Below are positions 26,366 to 36,751 of a stretch of DNA of 64,000 nucleotides, piece after piece; within the stretch, counting starts at the first letter, position 1, and each line of letters begins with the position of its first letter. The position numbers and the translations under genes are program-made. The notes beneath the pieces were generated by a model that saw only the letters and a list, made by a program, of their open reading frames with translations, was not told the DNA's origin and ran no database searches. Origin of the DNA: Lysobacterales bacterium (GTDB taxonomy: Bacteria; Pseudomonadota; Gammaproteobacteria; Xanthomonadales; Rhodanobacteraceae); the NCBI GenBank assembly GCA_017305135.1, contig JAFKNA010000005.1, positions 1 through 64,000 of the forward strand. The letters run 5' to 3'.

Positions 26366-28768
26366 ATGACCGGCTCCCAGGACAATCCCAACGTCGTCGA
26401 CCTGCAGCAGCGCCAGAACGCCGCCGGCAACGACCGCCTCGGGGATCTCATGAAGCAGGTGCGCAGCATCTCGCTGAAGCGCATCAACGGCCTGGTCGGC
26501 ACCCTGTTCGAGAACGTCGACGACGCACTGTTCGACATGGCCGAGCGGGCCGGCAGCAACGCGCTGCAGACCGAGTACTTCGACGGCATGCGCGAGGTGC
26601 GCAAGAAGCGCCAGTTGGTCGAGCGGCTGTTCCTGGAGCAGGCCACCCACGCGTTCAGCGATTTTGCCGACGGCAAGCTGAAGCCGGTCAAACTGGAAGG
26701 CCCGCAGGCCGGCGGCGCGGGACTGTCGCTGGTCGACAACATCGAACTGGAGGAATCGCTGGCGGTCACCAGCATGGTGGCGAAGGCGGAGAACCGCCTG
26801 CAGCGCTCGCTCTACCAGGTCAACCAGCGCCTCTCGGTGCTGGTCGGTGGCGGCAAGGTCGAGGATGCCAGCAACCCGATCGGCCCGGCCACGCTCGGCA
26901 ACGCGTTCCGCGCCGCGATCCGCGAGTTCGACGTCAACGTCCAGGTCAAGCTGATCATCTACAAGCTGTTCGACCGCTACGTGATGGCGGGCCTGGAGCC
27001 GGTGTACGAGGAGGTCAACATCGAGTTGATCCGCGCCGGGGTGCTGCCCCAGGTGCGCCACACGCTGCAATCGGGCGCGCGGCCGGCGCCGCTGCCGCCT
27101 GCGCGCGGGCACTACGCCGGCGAGGCGGGCCCTGCCTATCCGGCCGCCACCTACCACGACCCGGCAGCGGCCGAGCTGCAGGCCGAAATCTATCACACCC
27201 TGCGCTCGCTGCTGGCCAGCCGCCACGGCGAGGCGCGCGGCGCCGAGGGCGACGGAGTGCCCGGCGCCGGCGCGCAGGGCGGCTTCAGCGCCGCCGACCT
27301 CCTCAGCGCGCTGACCATCCTGCAGGGCCAGTCCGCCGCCGTGCAGGCGCGCAGCGACGAACTCGCCGGCGCCACCGAAGCCGTGCAGCAGCTCAAGCGC
27401 GAACTGCTGGACCAGGCCGGCAAGCTGTCCAGCGGGCCGCACCGGCGCGTCTCCAATGCCGACGAGGACACCATCGACCTGGTCGGCATGCTGTTCGAGT
27501 ACATCGTGCAGGACCGCAACCTGCCGGCGCACATCCAGTCGGTGCTGAGCCGGCTGCAGATCCCCTACCTCAAGGTGGCGATCCTCGACCGCCACCTTTT
27601 CGCACAGCGCGCGCATCCGGCGCGGCGGCTGCTCGATGCGCTGGCCGAGGCCGGCAAGGGCTGGACCGAGGAAGCGGACCGCGACCAGCGCCTGTACTCG
27701 CACATCCTCGGCGCGGTCGAGGCGGTGCTGCGCGATTTCGACGACGACATCGAGGTGTTCGAACGCGAGCTCGCCACCTTCGATGCCTTCGTCGAGCAGA
27801 ACCAGAAGCGCTCGGAACTCGCCGAGCAGCGCGCCACCGACGCCACGCGCGGCCGCGAGAAGCTGCAGCAGGCGCGCACCGTCGCCGCCCGCGAGATCCT
27901 GAAGCGCATCGACGGGCGCGAGCTGCCGCCGATCATCCACACCGTGCTGTCGCGGCCGTGGGCGAACTATCTGGTGCTCACCCTGCTCCGCCAGGGCGAG
28001 GATTCCGAGGAATGGCGCAATGCGCTGCGCTTCGCCGACGAGTTCGTGTGGAGCGCGCTGCCCAAGTCCAGCGACGCCGAGCACCAGCGCCTGCGCGCAT
28101 TGTTGCCGCACCTGGAAAAGGCGCTGCGGCACGGCCTGACCACGGTCGCCTACCACGAGACCGACGTGAAGCAGGTCATGCACGAGCTCGGCCAGTTCTA
28201 CCGGCGCGTGCTCGAAGGCCAGGCGGTGGAGACCCGCCTCGCCAAGGACGTCATCGAGGACAATGCCGCCGCAGGCGCGCCGGTGGCCGCACACGCGGAC
28301 GAGCATGCGGCGGACCCCGGTGCGGTGGTGCCGCAGGCCGCCCCGGCCACGCGCAGCCCGGTCGAGGAAATCGTGCTGAGCTCCACCCCCGAAGGCGAAG
28401 CGGAGCAGCCCGCCGAGGAGCTTCCCGCCGACGACGAATTCGTCCGTGCCGTGCGCGAGCTCAAGGTCGGCACCTGGATCGAGTTCGTCGGCGACGACGA
28501 GCAGCGCGAGCGCGCCAAGCTCTCCTGGATCAGCCCGATCAGCGCGAAGTACCTGTTCGTTAACCGCCGCGGCCTCAAGGTCTGCGACAAGACCGTGGCG
28601 GCGCTGGCCGTCGAACTCCGCCGCGGCAGCGCCATCGTGCTGGAGGAAGTGCCGCTGTTCGACCGCGCCCTCGATGCCATCGTGGCACGCCTGCGCGGCA
28701 GCGAGGGCAAGCCGGACCAAGCGCCGCCGCCGGCGCCGCTCGCCACGCCGGAACCGGCCTCCTCCTGA
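26366..28768 (+). CDS. DUF1631 protein with PilZ-like C terminus
   Basis: An 800-aa cytoplasmic protein of the DUF1631 family, long and mostly helical, with few predicted membrane segments. The core (about 20-640) contains FENVDDALFDMAERAGSN and VVYNPQ-free helical repeats; the end (about 695-795, ELKVGTWIEFVGDDEQRERA) resembles a PilZ barrel, but the RxxxR motif for cyclic di-GMP is not obvious. Function is unknown. GGAG precedes ATG 26366; an upstream in-frame ATG has none. It precedes nadC by 79 nt. Confidence 0.85.
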   Translation: MTGSQDNPNVVDLQQRQNAAGNDRLGDLMKQVRSISLKRINGLVGTLFENVDDALFDMAERAGSNALQTEYFDGMREVRKKRQLVERLFLEQATHAFSDFADGKLKPVKLEGPQAGGAGLSLVDNIELEESLAVTSMVAKAENRLQRSLYQVNQRLSVLVGGGKVEDASNPIGPATLGNAFRAAIREFDVNVQVKLIIYKLFDRYVMAGLEPVYEEVNIELIRAGVLPQVRHTLQSGARPAPLPPARGHYAGEAGPAYPAATYHDPAAAELQAEIYHTLRSLLASRHGEARGAEGDGVPGAGAQGGFSAADLLSALTILQGQSAAVQARSDELAGATEAVQQLKRELLDQAGKLSSGPHRRVSNADEDTIDLVGMLFEYIVQDRNLPAHIQSVLSRLQIPYLKVAILDRHLFAQRAHPARRLLDALAEAGKGWTEEADRDQRLYSHILGAVEAVLRDFDDDIEVFERELATFDAFVEQNQKRSELAEQRATDATRGREKLQQARTVAAREILKRIDGRELPPIIHTVLSRPWANYLVLTLLRQGEDSEEWRNALRFADEFVWSALPKSSDAEHQRLRALLPHLEKALRHGLTTVAYHETDVKQVMHELGQFYRRVLEGQAVETRLAKDVIEDNAAAGAPVAAHADEHAADPGAVVPQAAPATRSPVEEIVLSSTPEGEAEQPAEELPADDEFVRAVRELKVGTWIEFVGDDEQRERAKLSWISPISAKYLFVNRRGLKVCDKTVAALAVELRRGSAIVLEEVPLFDRALDAIVARLRGSEGKPDQAPPPAPLATPEPASS

Positions 28769-28847
28769 GGCCCCGGGCCGTCGCGCGCCGCGGCGGCCGC
28801 CACTCCGGTGCTATGCTGCCCGGCCCGGTTTTCCGCGCGAGTACTGC

Positions 28848-29714
28848 ATGACCGTAGCCGCCGACGCCCTGGTCCCGCCTCCGTCCGAACTGGTCGAACG
28901 CGACGTCCGCCGCGCCCTGGAGGAGGACATCGGCAGCGGTGATGTCACCGCCGACCTCCTGCCCGCCGACGCCCGCGCGACCGCCAGGATCGTCACCCAT
29001 GAACCCATGGTGCTGTGCGGGCGCGACTGGTTCGAGGCCTGCTTCCGCCAGCTCGACCCCGCGGTCCGCATCGAGTGGCAGTTCGCCGATGGCGAGCGTG
29101 TCGCCGCCGGCGCGACACTGTGCGAACTCGCCGGCGATGCGCGCGCGCTGGTGACGGCCGAGCGTACGGCCCTCAATTTCCTGCAGACCCTGTCCGCCAC
29201 CGCCACCACCACGGCGAGCTATGCCGATGCGGTCAGCGGCACCCGCACCATCGTGCTCGACACCCGCAAGACACTGCCCGGGCTGCGCCAGGCGCAGAAG
29301 TACGCGGTCCGCGCGGGCGGCGGCAGCAACCATCGCCAGGGGCTCCACGACGCCATCCTCCTCAAGGAGAACCACATCGCCGCCTGCGGCTCGATCACGG
29401 CGGCCGTGCGCCGCGCGCGCGAACTGCACCCGGGGGTGATGGTGGAAGTCGAGGTCGAGAACTTCGCGGAACTCCGCGAGGCCCTCGCCGCCGGCGCCGA
29501 TCGCATCATGCTGGACGAATTCGACCGCGACGACCTGGCCCGCGCCGTGGCCGAGGTCGGCGGGCGCGTGCCACTGGAGATCTCGGGATCGGTCGCCCTC
29601 GACCGCATGCGCAGCATCGCCGACAGCGGCGTAGACTACGTCTCGGTCGGCGCCCTCACCAAGCACATCCGCGCCATCGACCTCTCGATGCGGGTGGAGC
29701 TCGACGGGACCTGA
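28848..29714 (+). CDS. nadC: Quinolinate phosphoribosyltransferase
   Basis: A 288-aa enzyme converting quinolinate and PRPP to nicotinate mononucleotide in NAD synthesis. The N-terminal alpha/beta sandwich (EEDIGSGDVTADLLP) and the barrel with LDTRKTLPGLRQAQKYAV, the SNHRQGLHDAILLKENH loop and VEVEVENFAELREAL are standard active-site segments. ATG 28848 gives MTVAADALVPPPSELV; a much longer frame upstream runs through the DUF1631 gene. Length is normal. Confidence 0.97.
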   Translation: MTVAADALVPPPSELVERDVRRALEEDIGSGDVTADLLPADARATARIVTHEPMVLCGRDWFEACFRQLDPAVRIEWQFADGERVAAGATLCELAGDARALVTAERTALNFLQTLSATATTTASYADAVSGTRTIVLDTRKTLPGLRQAQKYAVRAGGGSNHRQGLHDAILLKENHIAACGSITAAVRRARELHPGVMVEVEVENFAELREALAAGADRIMLDEFDRDDLARAVAEVGGRVPLEISGSVALDRMRSIADSGVDYVSVGALTKHIRAIDLSMRVELDGT

Positions 29715-29917
29715 GCTTCCGCGCCCGGTCGCCGGCCCGCAGGCTGCCGGGAACCGCGAAAACTCCGGATGGCGTCATTCCGCGAATGCGGAATCCACCC
29801 CACCGTTGATTTCATCGGAAAATCCGCGCGAGGCGCGCTTTCGCTGGGATGCTGGGCGCTCGAGATCGCGCACTGCGGCCGAATGCCTGCAAGGCCCCAC
29901 GTGGCAACCTTCACGCC

Positions 29918-30265
29918 TCAGGACAGGACGCGCTGCGCTTCACTGCCGAGGACGGGGTGCTCGGGCGGCCGCAGCGGCAGGCTCCAGGTTTCCAGGCGAT
30001 GGCCGGCGAGGTCCAGATGCGCGCGGTGGCGGTCGCTGCCGTCCAGGCTGACCTCGAAGGAATAGCGACGCACGAAGGTGAGCAGGCCGCGGCGGCGGGC
30101 GATGCGCAGGCGGCGCAACGACACGCTCTGGTCCAGCAACTGCACGCCCGCCTCGCGGCAGAGCTGGCCGCCGTGGCGGATGGCGTGCTCGCGCGCGCGG
30201 AGCGCATCGAGCCACATCCAGACGGCCGTTCCAGCGAGGAGCATGGAAATCCAGGTTCCGATCAT
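29918..30265 (-). CDS. DUF3301 membrane-anchored protein
   Basis: A 115-aa protein of the DUF3301 family. An N-terminal helix (MIGTWISMLLAGTAVWMWLD) anchors it; the soluble part has ALRAREHAIRHGGQLCREAG then VQLLDQSVSLRRLRIARRRG, the family signature, and a C-terminal beta segment. Function unknown. It faces away from the FHA gene, 120 nt apart, and lies 200 nt after nadC; the gap carries a small palindrome (ATTCCGCGAATGCGGAAT at 29777). Confidence 0.85.
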   Translation of the reverse strand: MIGTWISMLLAGTAVWMWLDALRAREHAIRHGGQLCREAGVQLLDQSVSLRRLRIARRRGLLTFVRRYSFEVSLDGSDRHRAHLDLAGHRLETWSLPLRPPEHPVLGSEAQRVLS

Positions 30266-30385
30266 GGCCGGAGTGTGGTGGCGAGGCATGGCGCTTGCAA
30301 GCCACGCCTCGGCCAGCCCATGATTGCGCGGCGTGGCGACAACCGACCGGCATCCACGCGGCCGGAAGACTGATGGGGGATCGTG

Positions 30386-31201
30386 ATGAGGCTCGTGTTT
30401 CCTGGCGGTGAACATGTTCCGGTCGATCTCACGGCAGGCAGCGCCCGCATCGGCAGTGGGGCCGACTGCGACATCGTGCTGCAGGGGGAAGGCGTCGCCG
30501 CCCGCCATTGCGAGGTCGTGACAGGCGATGCGGGCGCGGAAGTGCGCGTGCTCGATGCGAACGCGGCGACCGTGCTCAATGGGCGGCAGGTGCAGGCATC
30601 GGCGCCGTTGGCAGTCGGTGACCTGCTGCTGTTCGGACGCGTGGGCTGCTCGATCTCCAGCGGCGACCACAAGGCCCCGCCCGTCGCACCACCACCCGCG
30701 CCGCGCGCCGTGGATGTCGAAGCGGCCGACGACGGCCGCACGCGGGTGCGTGCGACCCTCCCGAAATTCATCCTGCGCGGCCTTTCCGGACCGAGCCTGG
30801 GCAAGAGTTTCGCGATCGTCGACGGCGCGGTGATCGGCCGCCAGCCCGACTGCGCCATTCCGATCAATGCAGCGGAAATCTCCCGCCAGCACGTACGCCT
30901 GAAGCCCAATCCCACGGGCGTGCACGTCGAGGATCTCGGCTCGGCCAACGGCACCTTCATCAACGACAAGCGCGTGCAGTCCGCGCAGCTCATGCCCGGT
31001 GACGAACTCCGCCTCGACACCGTGCGTTTCGTGCTGGTCGCGCCCGGCATGGACGCGCGCCAGCAGGCCGCCCGCGTGCAGCCTCCGCCGGCCCCCGCCC
31101 ACGCCGCGCCAGGGAAGCCCTCCATGCTTGCCATCGTGATCGGCGTCGTCATCGCGCTGGTCGTGATCGGCGTCCTGCTCCGCTCCGCCGGAGCCTGGTA
31201 G
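30386..31201 (+). CDS. Double FHA-domain protein with C-terminal membrane anchor
   Basis: A 271-aa protein with two forkhead-associated (phosphothreonine-binding) domains: about 1-90 and about 125-220. The second has the consensus IGRQPDCAIPI, SRQHVRL and GSANGTFINDKRV; the first is degenerate (ARIGSGADCDIVL, AARHCEV, no SxNGT). A proline-rich linker joins them, and a C-terminal helix (MLAIVIGVVIALVVIGVLLR) is a tail anchor. It is probably a signalling adaptor; its kinase partner is not in the window. Confidence 0.9.
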   Translation: MRLVFPGGEHVPVDLTAGSARIGSGADCDIVLQGEGVAARHCEVVTGDAGAEVRVLDANAATVLNGRQVQASAPLAVGDLLLFGRVGCSISSGDHKAPPVAPPPAPRAVDVEAADDGRTRVRATLPKFILRGLSGPSLGKSFAIVDGAVIGRQPDCAIPINAAEISRQHVRLKPNPTGVHVEDLGSANGTFINDKRVQSAQLMPGDELRLDTVRFVLVAPGMDARQQAARVQPPPAPAHAAPGKPSMLAIVIGVVIALVVIGVLLRSAGAW

Positions 31202-31227
31202 CCCGCGGTCGCCCCTGCCGCATTCAT

Positions 31228-31384
31228 CTTGCAGGAGCGTGCGTGCAGGCGGCTCTGCGCAGCCTCGGGCCGCGACCACGGTCGCTCCTGCAAGGCGCGC
31301 GTGGTAGGAGCCTGCGTGCAGGCGACCGACGCAGCAAAATCGTGCGAGGCCTCGGTCGCGACCACGGTCGCTCCTGCAGGGCGC
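31228..31384. repeat. GTAGGAGC-type repeat cluster
   Basis: Four overlapping elements: GCAGGAGCGTGCGTGCAGGC, ACCACGGTCGCTCCTGCA (31275), GTAGGAGCCTGCGTGCAGGC (31304) and again ACCACGGTCGCTCCTGCA (31360). They lie between the FHA gene and sspB and end at the sspB stop codon. Confidence 0.85.
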
Positions 31385-31765
31385 CTATTTCACCACGCGC
31401 AGCTTGGGGCGTCTGGGGGGTTCTTCCGGTGCCGGCGGCGGGGGTTCGGGCGGGGCTTCCTCGGCGGGGAACATCATGCCCTGGCCGTTCTCCTGCGCGT
31501 AGATGGCGAGGACGGCGGCCATCGGCACGTAGACCGACTGGCTGACGCCGCCGAAGCGGGCGAGGAACTGCACCTGGTCGGTGCCGATATCGAGGCGGTC
31601 GACGGCGCGGGCCGCGATGTTGAGGACGACGCGCCCGTCCTTGGCCGCGCCGGGCGGCACGCGTACGCCCTCGCGGCCGGCGTCGACCAGAAGATACGGC
31701 GTGAGGCCGTTGTCGCTGATCCACTCATAGAGCGCCCGCAGGAGATACGGGCGGTTGGAGGTCAT
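31385..31765 (-). CDS. sspB: ClpXP adaptor SspB (stringent starvation protein B)
   Basis: A 126-aa adaptor that delivers ssrA-tagged proteins to ClpXP. The N-terminal domain (RPYLLRALYEWISDNG, VLNIAARAVDRLDIG, VQFLARFGGVSQSVYVP) binds the tag; a proline/glutamate-rich linker follows, and the last residues RPKLRVVK form the ClpX-binding tail. Start at 31763-31765 gives MTSNRPYLLRAL. It follows sspA by 71 nt, the usual order. Confidence 0.96.
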   Translation of the reverse strand: MTSNRPYLLRALYEWISDNGLTPYLLVDAGREGVRVPPGAAKDGRVVLNIAARAVDRLDIGTDQVQFLARFGGVSQSVYVPMAAVLAIYAQENGQGMMFPAEEAPPEPPPPAPEEPPRRPKLRVVK

Positions 31766-31836
31766 CGCTGGAGTGGACACGAATGGTATTTCCGTAACGG
31801 CGGCAGCGCCGCGGGGCGACGCGACCGAGGGCCCGC

Positions 31837-32460
31837 TCAGGAATGCAGCAGGCGCTCTTCGGGGGTGAGGCTGCGCGCGAAGCCCTGGCTGCGGAAGATG
31901 CGCTCGCCGTAATCGATGACCGGCTGCGCCTCGCGCGGGAGCTCGATGCCCAGCGCCGCGAGGCGCCAGATCAGCGGCGCCAGGGCGCAATCGGCGAGGC
32001 TGATGTCGGGGCTCAGGAAGAACCGGGAGGCCTTGAAGGCCTGCGTATTCCTGACCAGGTCGTCGCGCAGCGCCCTGCGCGCGGCGTCCGCTTCCTTGCC
32101 GCCGGCCTCGATCTGGTCGACCAGCGTCAGCCAGTCGTTCTCGATGCGGACGATCGACAGGCGCAGCCGCGCCCGCGAGAGCGGGTCGACGGGCATCAGC
32201 GGCGGGTGCGGATAACGCTCGTCGAGGTACTCGCAGATCACGCTGGTGTCGTAGAGCACCAGGTCGCGATCGACCAGGGTCGGCACCGAGTTGTAGGGGT
32301 TGAGGTCGAGCAGGTCCTCGGGCGGCGCATCGAGGTCGACCAGCACGTGATCGTAGGTCACGCCCTTGGCGGCCAGCGCCATGCGCACGCGGTGGCAATG
32401 CACGCAGTCCCTGGCCGAATAAAGCGTGAGGACGGTGCGCGAACGCTGGCTCAGACCCAT
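31837..32460 (-). CDS. sspA: Stringent starvation protein A
   Basis: A 207-aa glutathione-S-transferase-fold protein that binds RNA polymerase rather than catalysing conjugation. The thioredoxin-like domain has TLYSARDCVHCHRVRMALAA and NPYNSVPTLVDRDLVLYDTS, and the C-terminal helical domain ends FARSLTPEERLLHS. ATG 32458-32460 gives MGLSQRSRTVLTL; longer alternatives reach 32,520 and are not conserved. It follows petC by 165 nt and forms sspAB with the next gene. Confidence 0.95.
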   Translation of the reverse strand: MGLSQRSRTVLTLYSARDCVHCHRVRMALAAKGVTYDHVLVDLDAPPEDLLDLNPYNSVPTLVDRDLVLYDTSVICEYLDERYPHPPLMPVDPLSRARLRLSIVRIENDWLTLVDQIEAGGKEADAARRALRDDLVRNTQAFKASRFFLSPDISLADCALAPLIWRLAALGIELPREAQPVIDYGERIFRSQGFARSLTPEERLLHS

Positions 32461-32625
32461 GCTGGCTTCCCCCGCATCGCGGCCGCTGCCGGATGCAACG
32501 CGTTCCAATGTACTACGCATCGTGCAGCTCCGGGCAGGAAGCGCCCGGTGCCGCGGCCGGCACCGGGCAAGCCCCGGCACGGCGGCCGGGGTGCGGAGCA
32601 GACCGGTCGGGCCGGCCCGCGCGGA

Positions 32626-33399
32626 TCACTTCACGTCCTTCCAGTACTCGCGGTTCAGGAGGTAGGCGATGAACGTGAAGAAGGCGAGATAGAGCAGCAC
32701 CCACACGCCCATCGAGGTGCGCTTGAGCGCCGCCGGCTCGCCGACGTACTCGAGGAACGCCGTGATGTCGCGCACGGTGCGGTCGAACTCGCGCTCGTTC
32801 TGCCGCCCCGGATCGCGGAGCTCGAGCCCCTCGATGACCGGTTCCGCGCCCTCGCCCTGGCCCGGCCTGGTGACCGCGACCTGCAGGCCCTGCAATTCCC
32901 AGAGCGCATTCGGCATGGAGACGTTCGGGAACACCGTGTTGTTCCAGCCGAGCGGCCGCGTCGGGTCCAGGTAGAAGGACTTCAGGTAGGTGTAGATCCA
33001 GTCCGCACCCTTGGCGCGCGCCTCCAGCGAAAGATCGGGCGGCGCCTTGCCGAACCAGGCGGTGCCATGCTCGGCCGACATGTGGTTGGTGGCGCGATCG
33101 CCCACCTTGGCGCCGGTGAAGATCAGGTTCTTCTCCACGTCCGCGGGATCGATCCCGAGATCCTCGCCGATGCGCGAATAGCGCATGTAGTCCAGCGTGT
33201 GGCAGCCCGAGCAGTAGTTGAAGAACAGCCCCGCGCCGCGCTGCAGCGAGGCGGTGTCGGCGAGGCTGATGTTGGCGTTCTGCAGGCCGCCGCCAGCGGC
33301 GGCGAAGGCGCCACCGGCGAGGGCGAAGGTCGCGGCCAGCGCCACGGCGGCCCGCGCCAGCAGGGATTTCAGCGGGCTGGTCATCATCGGCTTAGTCAT
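32626..33399 (-). CDS. petC: Ubiquinol-cytochrome c reductase, cytochrome c1
   Basis: A 257-aa cytochrome subunit of the bc1 complex that passes electrons from the Rieske protein to soluble cytochrome c. It has a signal peptide (10-35), heme site CSGCH (63-67), a downstream methionine-containing ligand region and a C-terminal membrane anchor (VWVLLYLAFFTFIAYLLN). It overlaps the end of petB by 8 nt. The start may be 33399 or ATG four codons later. Last gene of petABC. Confidence 0.97.
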   Translation of the reverse strand: MTKPMMTSPLKSLLARAAVALAATFALAGGAFAAAGGGLQNANISLADTASLQRGAGLFFNYCSGCHTLDYMRYSRIGEDLGIDPADVEKNLIFTGAKVGDRATNHMSAEHGTAWFGKAPPDLSLEARAKGADWIYTYLKSFYLDPTRPLGWNNTVFPNVSMPNALWELQGLQVAVTRPGQGEGAEPVIEGLELRDPGRQNEREFDRTVRDITAFLEYVGEPAALKRTSMGVWVLLYLAFFTFIAYLLNREYWKDVK

Positions 33400-34684
33400 G
33401 CGTCGTCACCCGTTCCGGCACCGGCTTGGTCTTCTCAAGGCCGAAATGCGTGTAGATCCACACGAACGCGAAGAATGCGAAGTACACCAGGGTCCAGAAG
33501 CGCCCGAAGAGGTTCTCGATGGTGGTCACGTCGGCATCGGCGCCGAACCACACCGGGATGGTCTCGGCGGAGACGCCGGCACCGACCGCGCCCAGCATGA
33601 TGAAGGACACGGCGAACAGCCCCAGCGCGATCTTGTAGCCGAGGCCGCGGTAGCGGATCGACCTGACCCGGCCGCGATCCAGCCACGGCATCAGGAACAG
33701 GAAGGCGATGCCGAGGAACATCACGATCACGCCCGGGAGCTTGGCCGGGATCATGCGCAGCATCGCGTAGAAGGGCGTGAAGTACCACACCGGCTTGATG
33801 TGCTCGGGCGTGGCGAGGTTGTTGGCCGGGATGAAGTTGTCGTGCTCCAGGAACCAGCCGCCGAAGGTCGGCGCGAAGAAGATGATGAAGGCGGCGATCA
33901 GCAGGAAGAAGCCGATGCCGAAGAGGTCGTGCACCGTGTAGTACGGATGGAACGGAATGCCGTCGGCCGGCGCCGTCGCCGACCAGCGGTTGCCCTTCGG
34001 CCCCTTCTTGATCTCCACCCCGTCGGGGTTGTTCGAGCCCACTTCATGCAGCGCGAAGATGTGCAGCGCCACCAGCAGCAGCAGCACCAGCGGCAGCGCG
34101 ACCACGTGCAGGGCGAAGAAGCGGTTGAGGGTGGCGTCGGCCGGCAGGTAGTCGCCCATGATCCAGGTGACCAGCGCGTCGCCGATCACCGGCACCGCGC
34201 CGAACAGCGAGATGATCACCTTGGCGCCCCAGAACGACATGTTGCCCCACGGCAGCACGTAGCCCATGAAGGCCTCGGCCATCAGCACCAGGAAGATCAG
34301 CATGCCGATCAGCCAGACCAGTTCGCGCGGCTTCTTGAACGAGCCGTACAAGAGGCCGCGGAACATGTGCAGGTACACCACCACGAAGAACAGCGAGGCG
34401 CCGGTGGAGTGCATGTAGCGGATCAGCCAGCCCCACTCCACGTCGCGCATGATGTACTCGACCGAGGCGAAGGCATCCGCCGCGCTCGGCTTGTAGAACA
34501 TGGCGAGGAAGATGCCGGTCAGGATCTGGTTGACCAGCACCACCGAGGCCAGCACGCCGAAGTAGTACCAGAAGTTGAAGTTCTTGGGCGCGAAGTACGC
34601 GCTCATGTGCTTGCTGTAGAAGGGCGCCAGGCCCGGGGCACGCTCGTTGAACCAGTTGCCGAGATTTGCGAATACGCCGGCCAT
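33392..34684 (-). CDS. petB: Ubiquinol-cytochrome c reductase, cytochrome b
   Basis: A 430-aa membrane subunit with 8-9 transmembrane helices binding two b hemes and the quinol oxidation and reduction sites. Landmarks are WGWLIRYMHSTGASLFF (heme His), AFMGYVLPWGNMSFWGA, and KPVWYFTPFYAMLRMIP. The PEWY-type quinol motif appears as KPVWYF, consistent with proteobacteria of this group. Its ATG (34682-34684) overlaps the petA stop (TGATG), so translation is coupled. Confidence 0.97.
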   Translation of the reverse strand: MAGVFANLGNWFNERAPGLAPFYSKHMSAYFAPKNFNFWYYFGVLASVVLVNQILTGIFLAMFYKPSAADAFASVEYIMRDVEWGWLIRYMHSTGASLFFVVVYLHMFRGLLYGSFKKPRELVWLIGMLIFLVLMAEAFMGYVLPWGNMSFWGAKVIISLFGAVPVIGDALVTWIMGDYLPADATLNRFFALHVVALPLVLLLLVALHIFALHEVGSNNPDGVEIKKGPKGNRWSATAPADGIPFHPYYTVHDLFGIGFFLLIAAFIIFFAPTFGGWFLEHDNFIPANNLATPEHIKPVWYFTPFYAMLRMIPAKLPGVIVMFLGIAFLFLMPWLDRGRVRSIRYRGLGYKIALGLFAVSFIMLGAVGAGVSAETIPVWFGADADVTTIENLFGRFWTLVYFAFFAFVWIYTHFGLEKTKPVPERVTTHD

Positions 34685-35286
34685 CACGCCTTCTCCCCCG
34701 GATTGACGCCGATGAGGATGTGCGCGTCATCGACGAAGTGATAGGCGGGCACGGCGAGGTTGGACGGCGCGGGCACGCCATCGAACACGCGCCCGGCAAT
34801 GTCGAAGCGCGACTTGTGGCAGGGGCAGTAGAAGCCGCCCTTCCAGTTCGGGTCGAAGGGCTCGGGCTTGATCTCGCCGAAGAAGTCCGGCACGCAGCCG
34901 AGGTGCGTGCAGATGCCGACCAGCACCAGCCACTCGGGCTTGATCGAGCGGTGCTCGTTCTTCGCGTAGTCCGGCTGCTGGTCGGTGTTGTCCGAGTTCG
35001 GATCCTTGAGGCGCGAGTCCTCCGCCGGCAACGCCGCAAGCTGCGCCTCGGTGCGGTTGACCACGAACACCGGCAGGCCGCGCCACGCGAAGGTGACCTT
35101 CTGCCCGGGTTCGATCTTGGAAATATCCGCCAGCACCGGTGCGCCGGCGGCCTTGGCCTGGGCGCTCGGCTCCCACGACTTGACGAAGGGGATCGCCGCC
35201 ATCACGGCGCCTGCCCCGCCGACCACCGCGGTCGTCGCGGTCAGGAATCGACGGCGCCCCTTGTCCACCACCACATCGTTTGCCAT
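34684..35286 (-). CDS. petA: Ubiquinol-cytochrome c reductase, Rieske iron-sulfur subunit
   Basis: A 200-aa subunit carrying the [2Fe-2S] cluster, with ligands in CTHLGC (126-131) and CPCH (154-157). An N-terminal RRRFL with a hydrophobic helix (11-35) fits Tat export and anchoring. The ATG at 35284-35286 gives MANDVVVDKGRRRFLTA; a longer frame is not conserved. First gene of petABC, divergent from the HtrA-type protease gene. Confidence 0.97.
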   Translation of the reverse strand: MANDVVVDKGRRRFLTATTAVVGGAGAVMAAIPFVKSWEPSAQAKAAGAPVLADISKIEPGQKVTFAWRGLPVFVVNRTEAQLAALPAEDSRLKDPNSDNTDQQPDYAKNEHRSIKPEWLVLVGICTHLGCVPDFFGEIKPEPFDPNWKGGFYCPCHKSRFDIAGRVFDGVPAPSNLAVPAYHFVDDAHILIGVNPGEKA

Positions 35287-35572
35287 CAGCACTCCGCCGC
35301 AAACTGTAAGGAATGAAACCGGACGCGCCGACTGCCGCATCCGCCCCGCTGCTGCAGGTCCGCCGATCCCCTCCCGCAGCGGGAAATGGATGCCTTGCGG
35401 ACGCCCGGACGATGCCCGGCACGCGTGTCCGCGCATCGGGTCGGCCCCAAAATCGTGTTAGTTTAACGAACGCCCCTTCCCCAGACAATTCGCCGCCGCC
35501 AGCCGGCCGGCGGCACGCCCGCACCCGCCGCCGATCCCCCGCGGCACCGCGACGGCACCGGTTCCTTCCCGC

Positions 35573-36751
<1,179 letters not shown>

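Noticed and set aside
26249-28720. 823-aa open frame on the minus strand
   Set aside because: Antisense to the DUF1631 gene, whose reading matches a known family.
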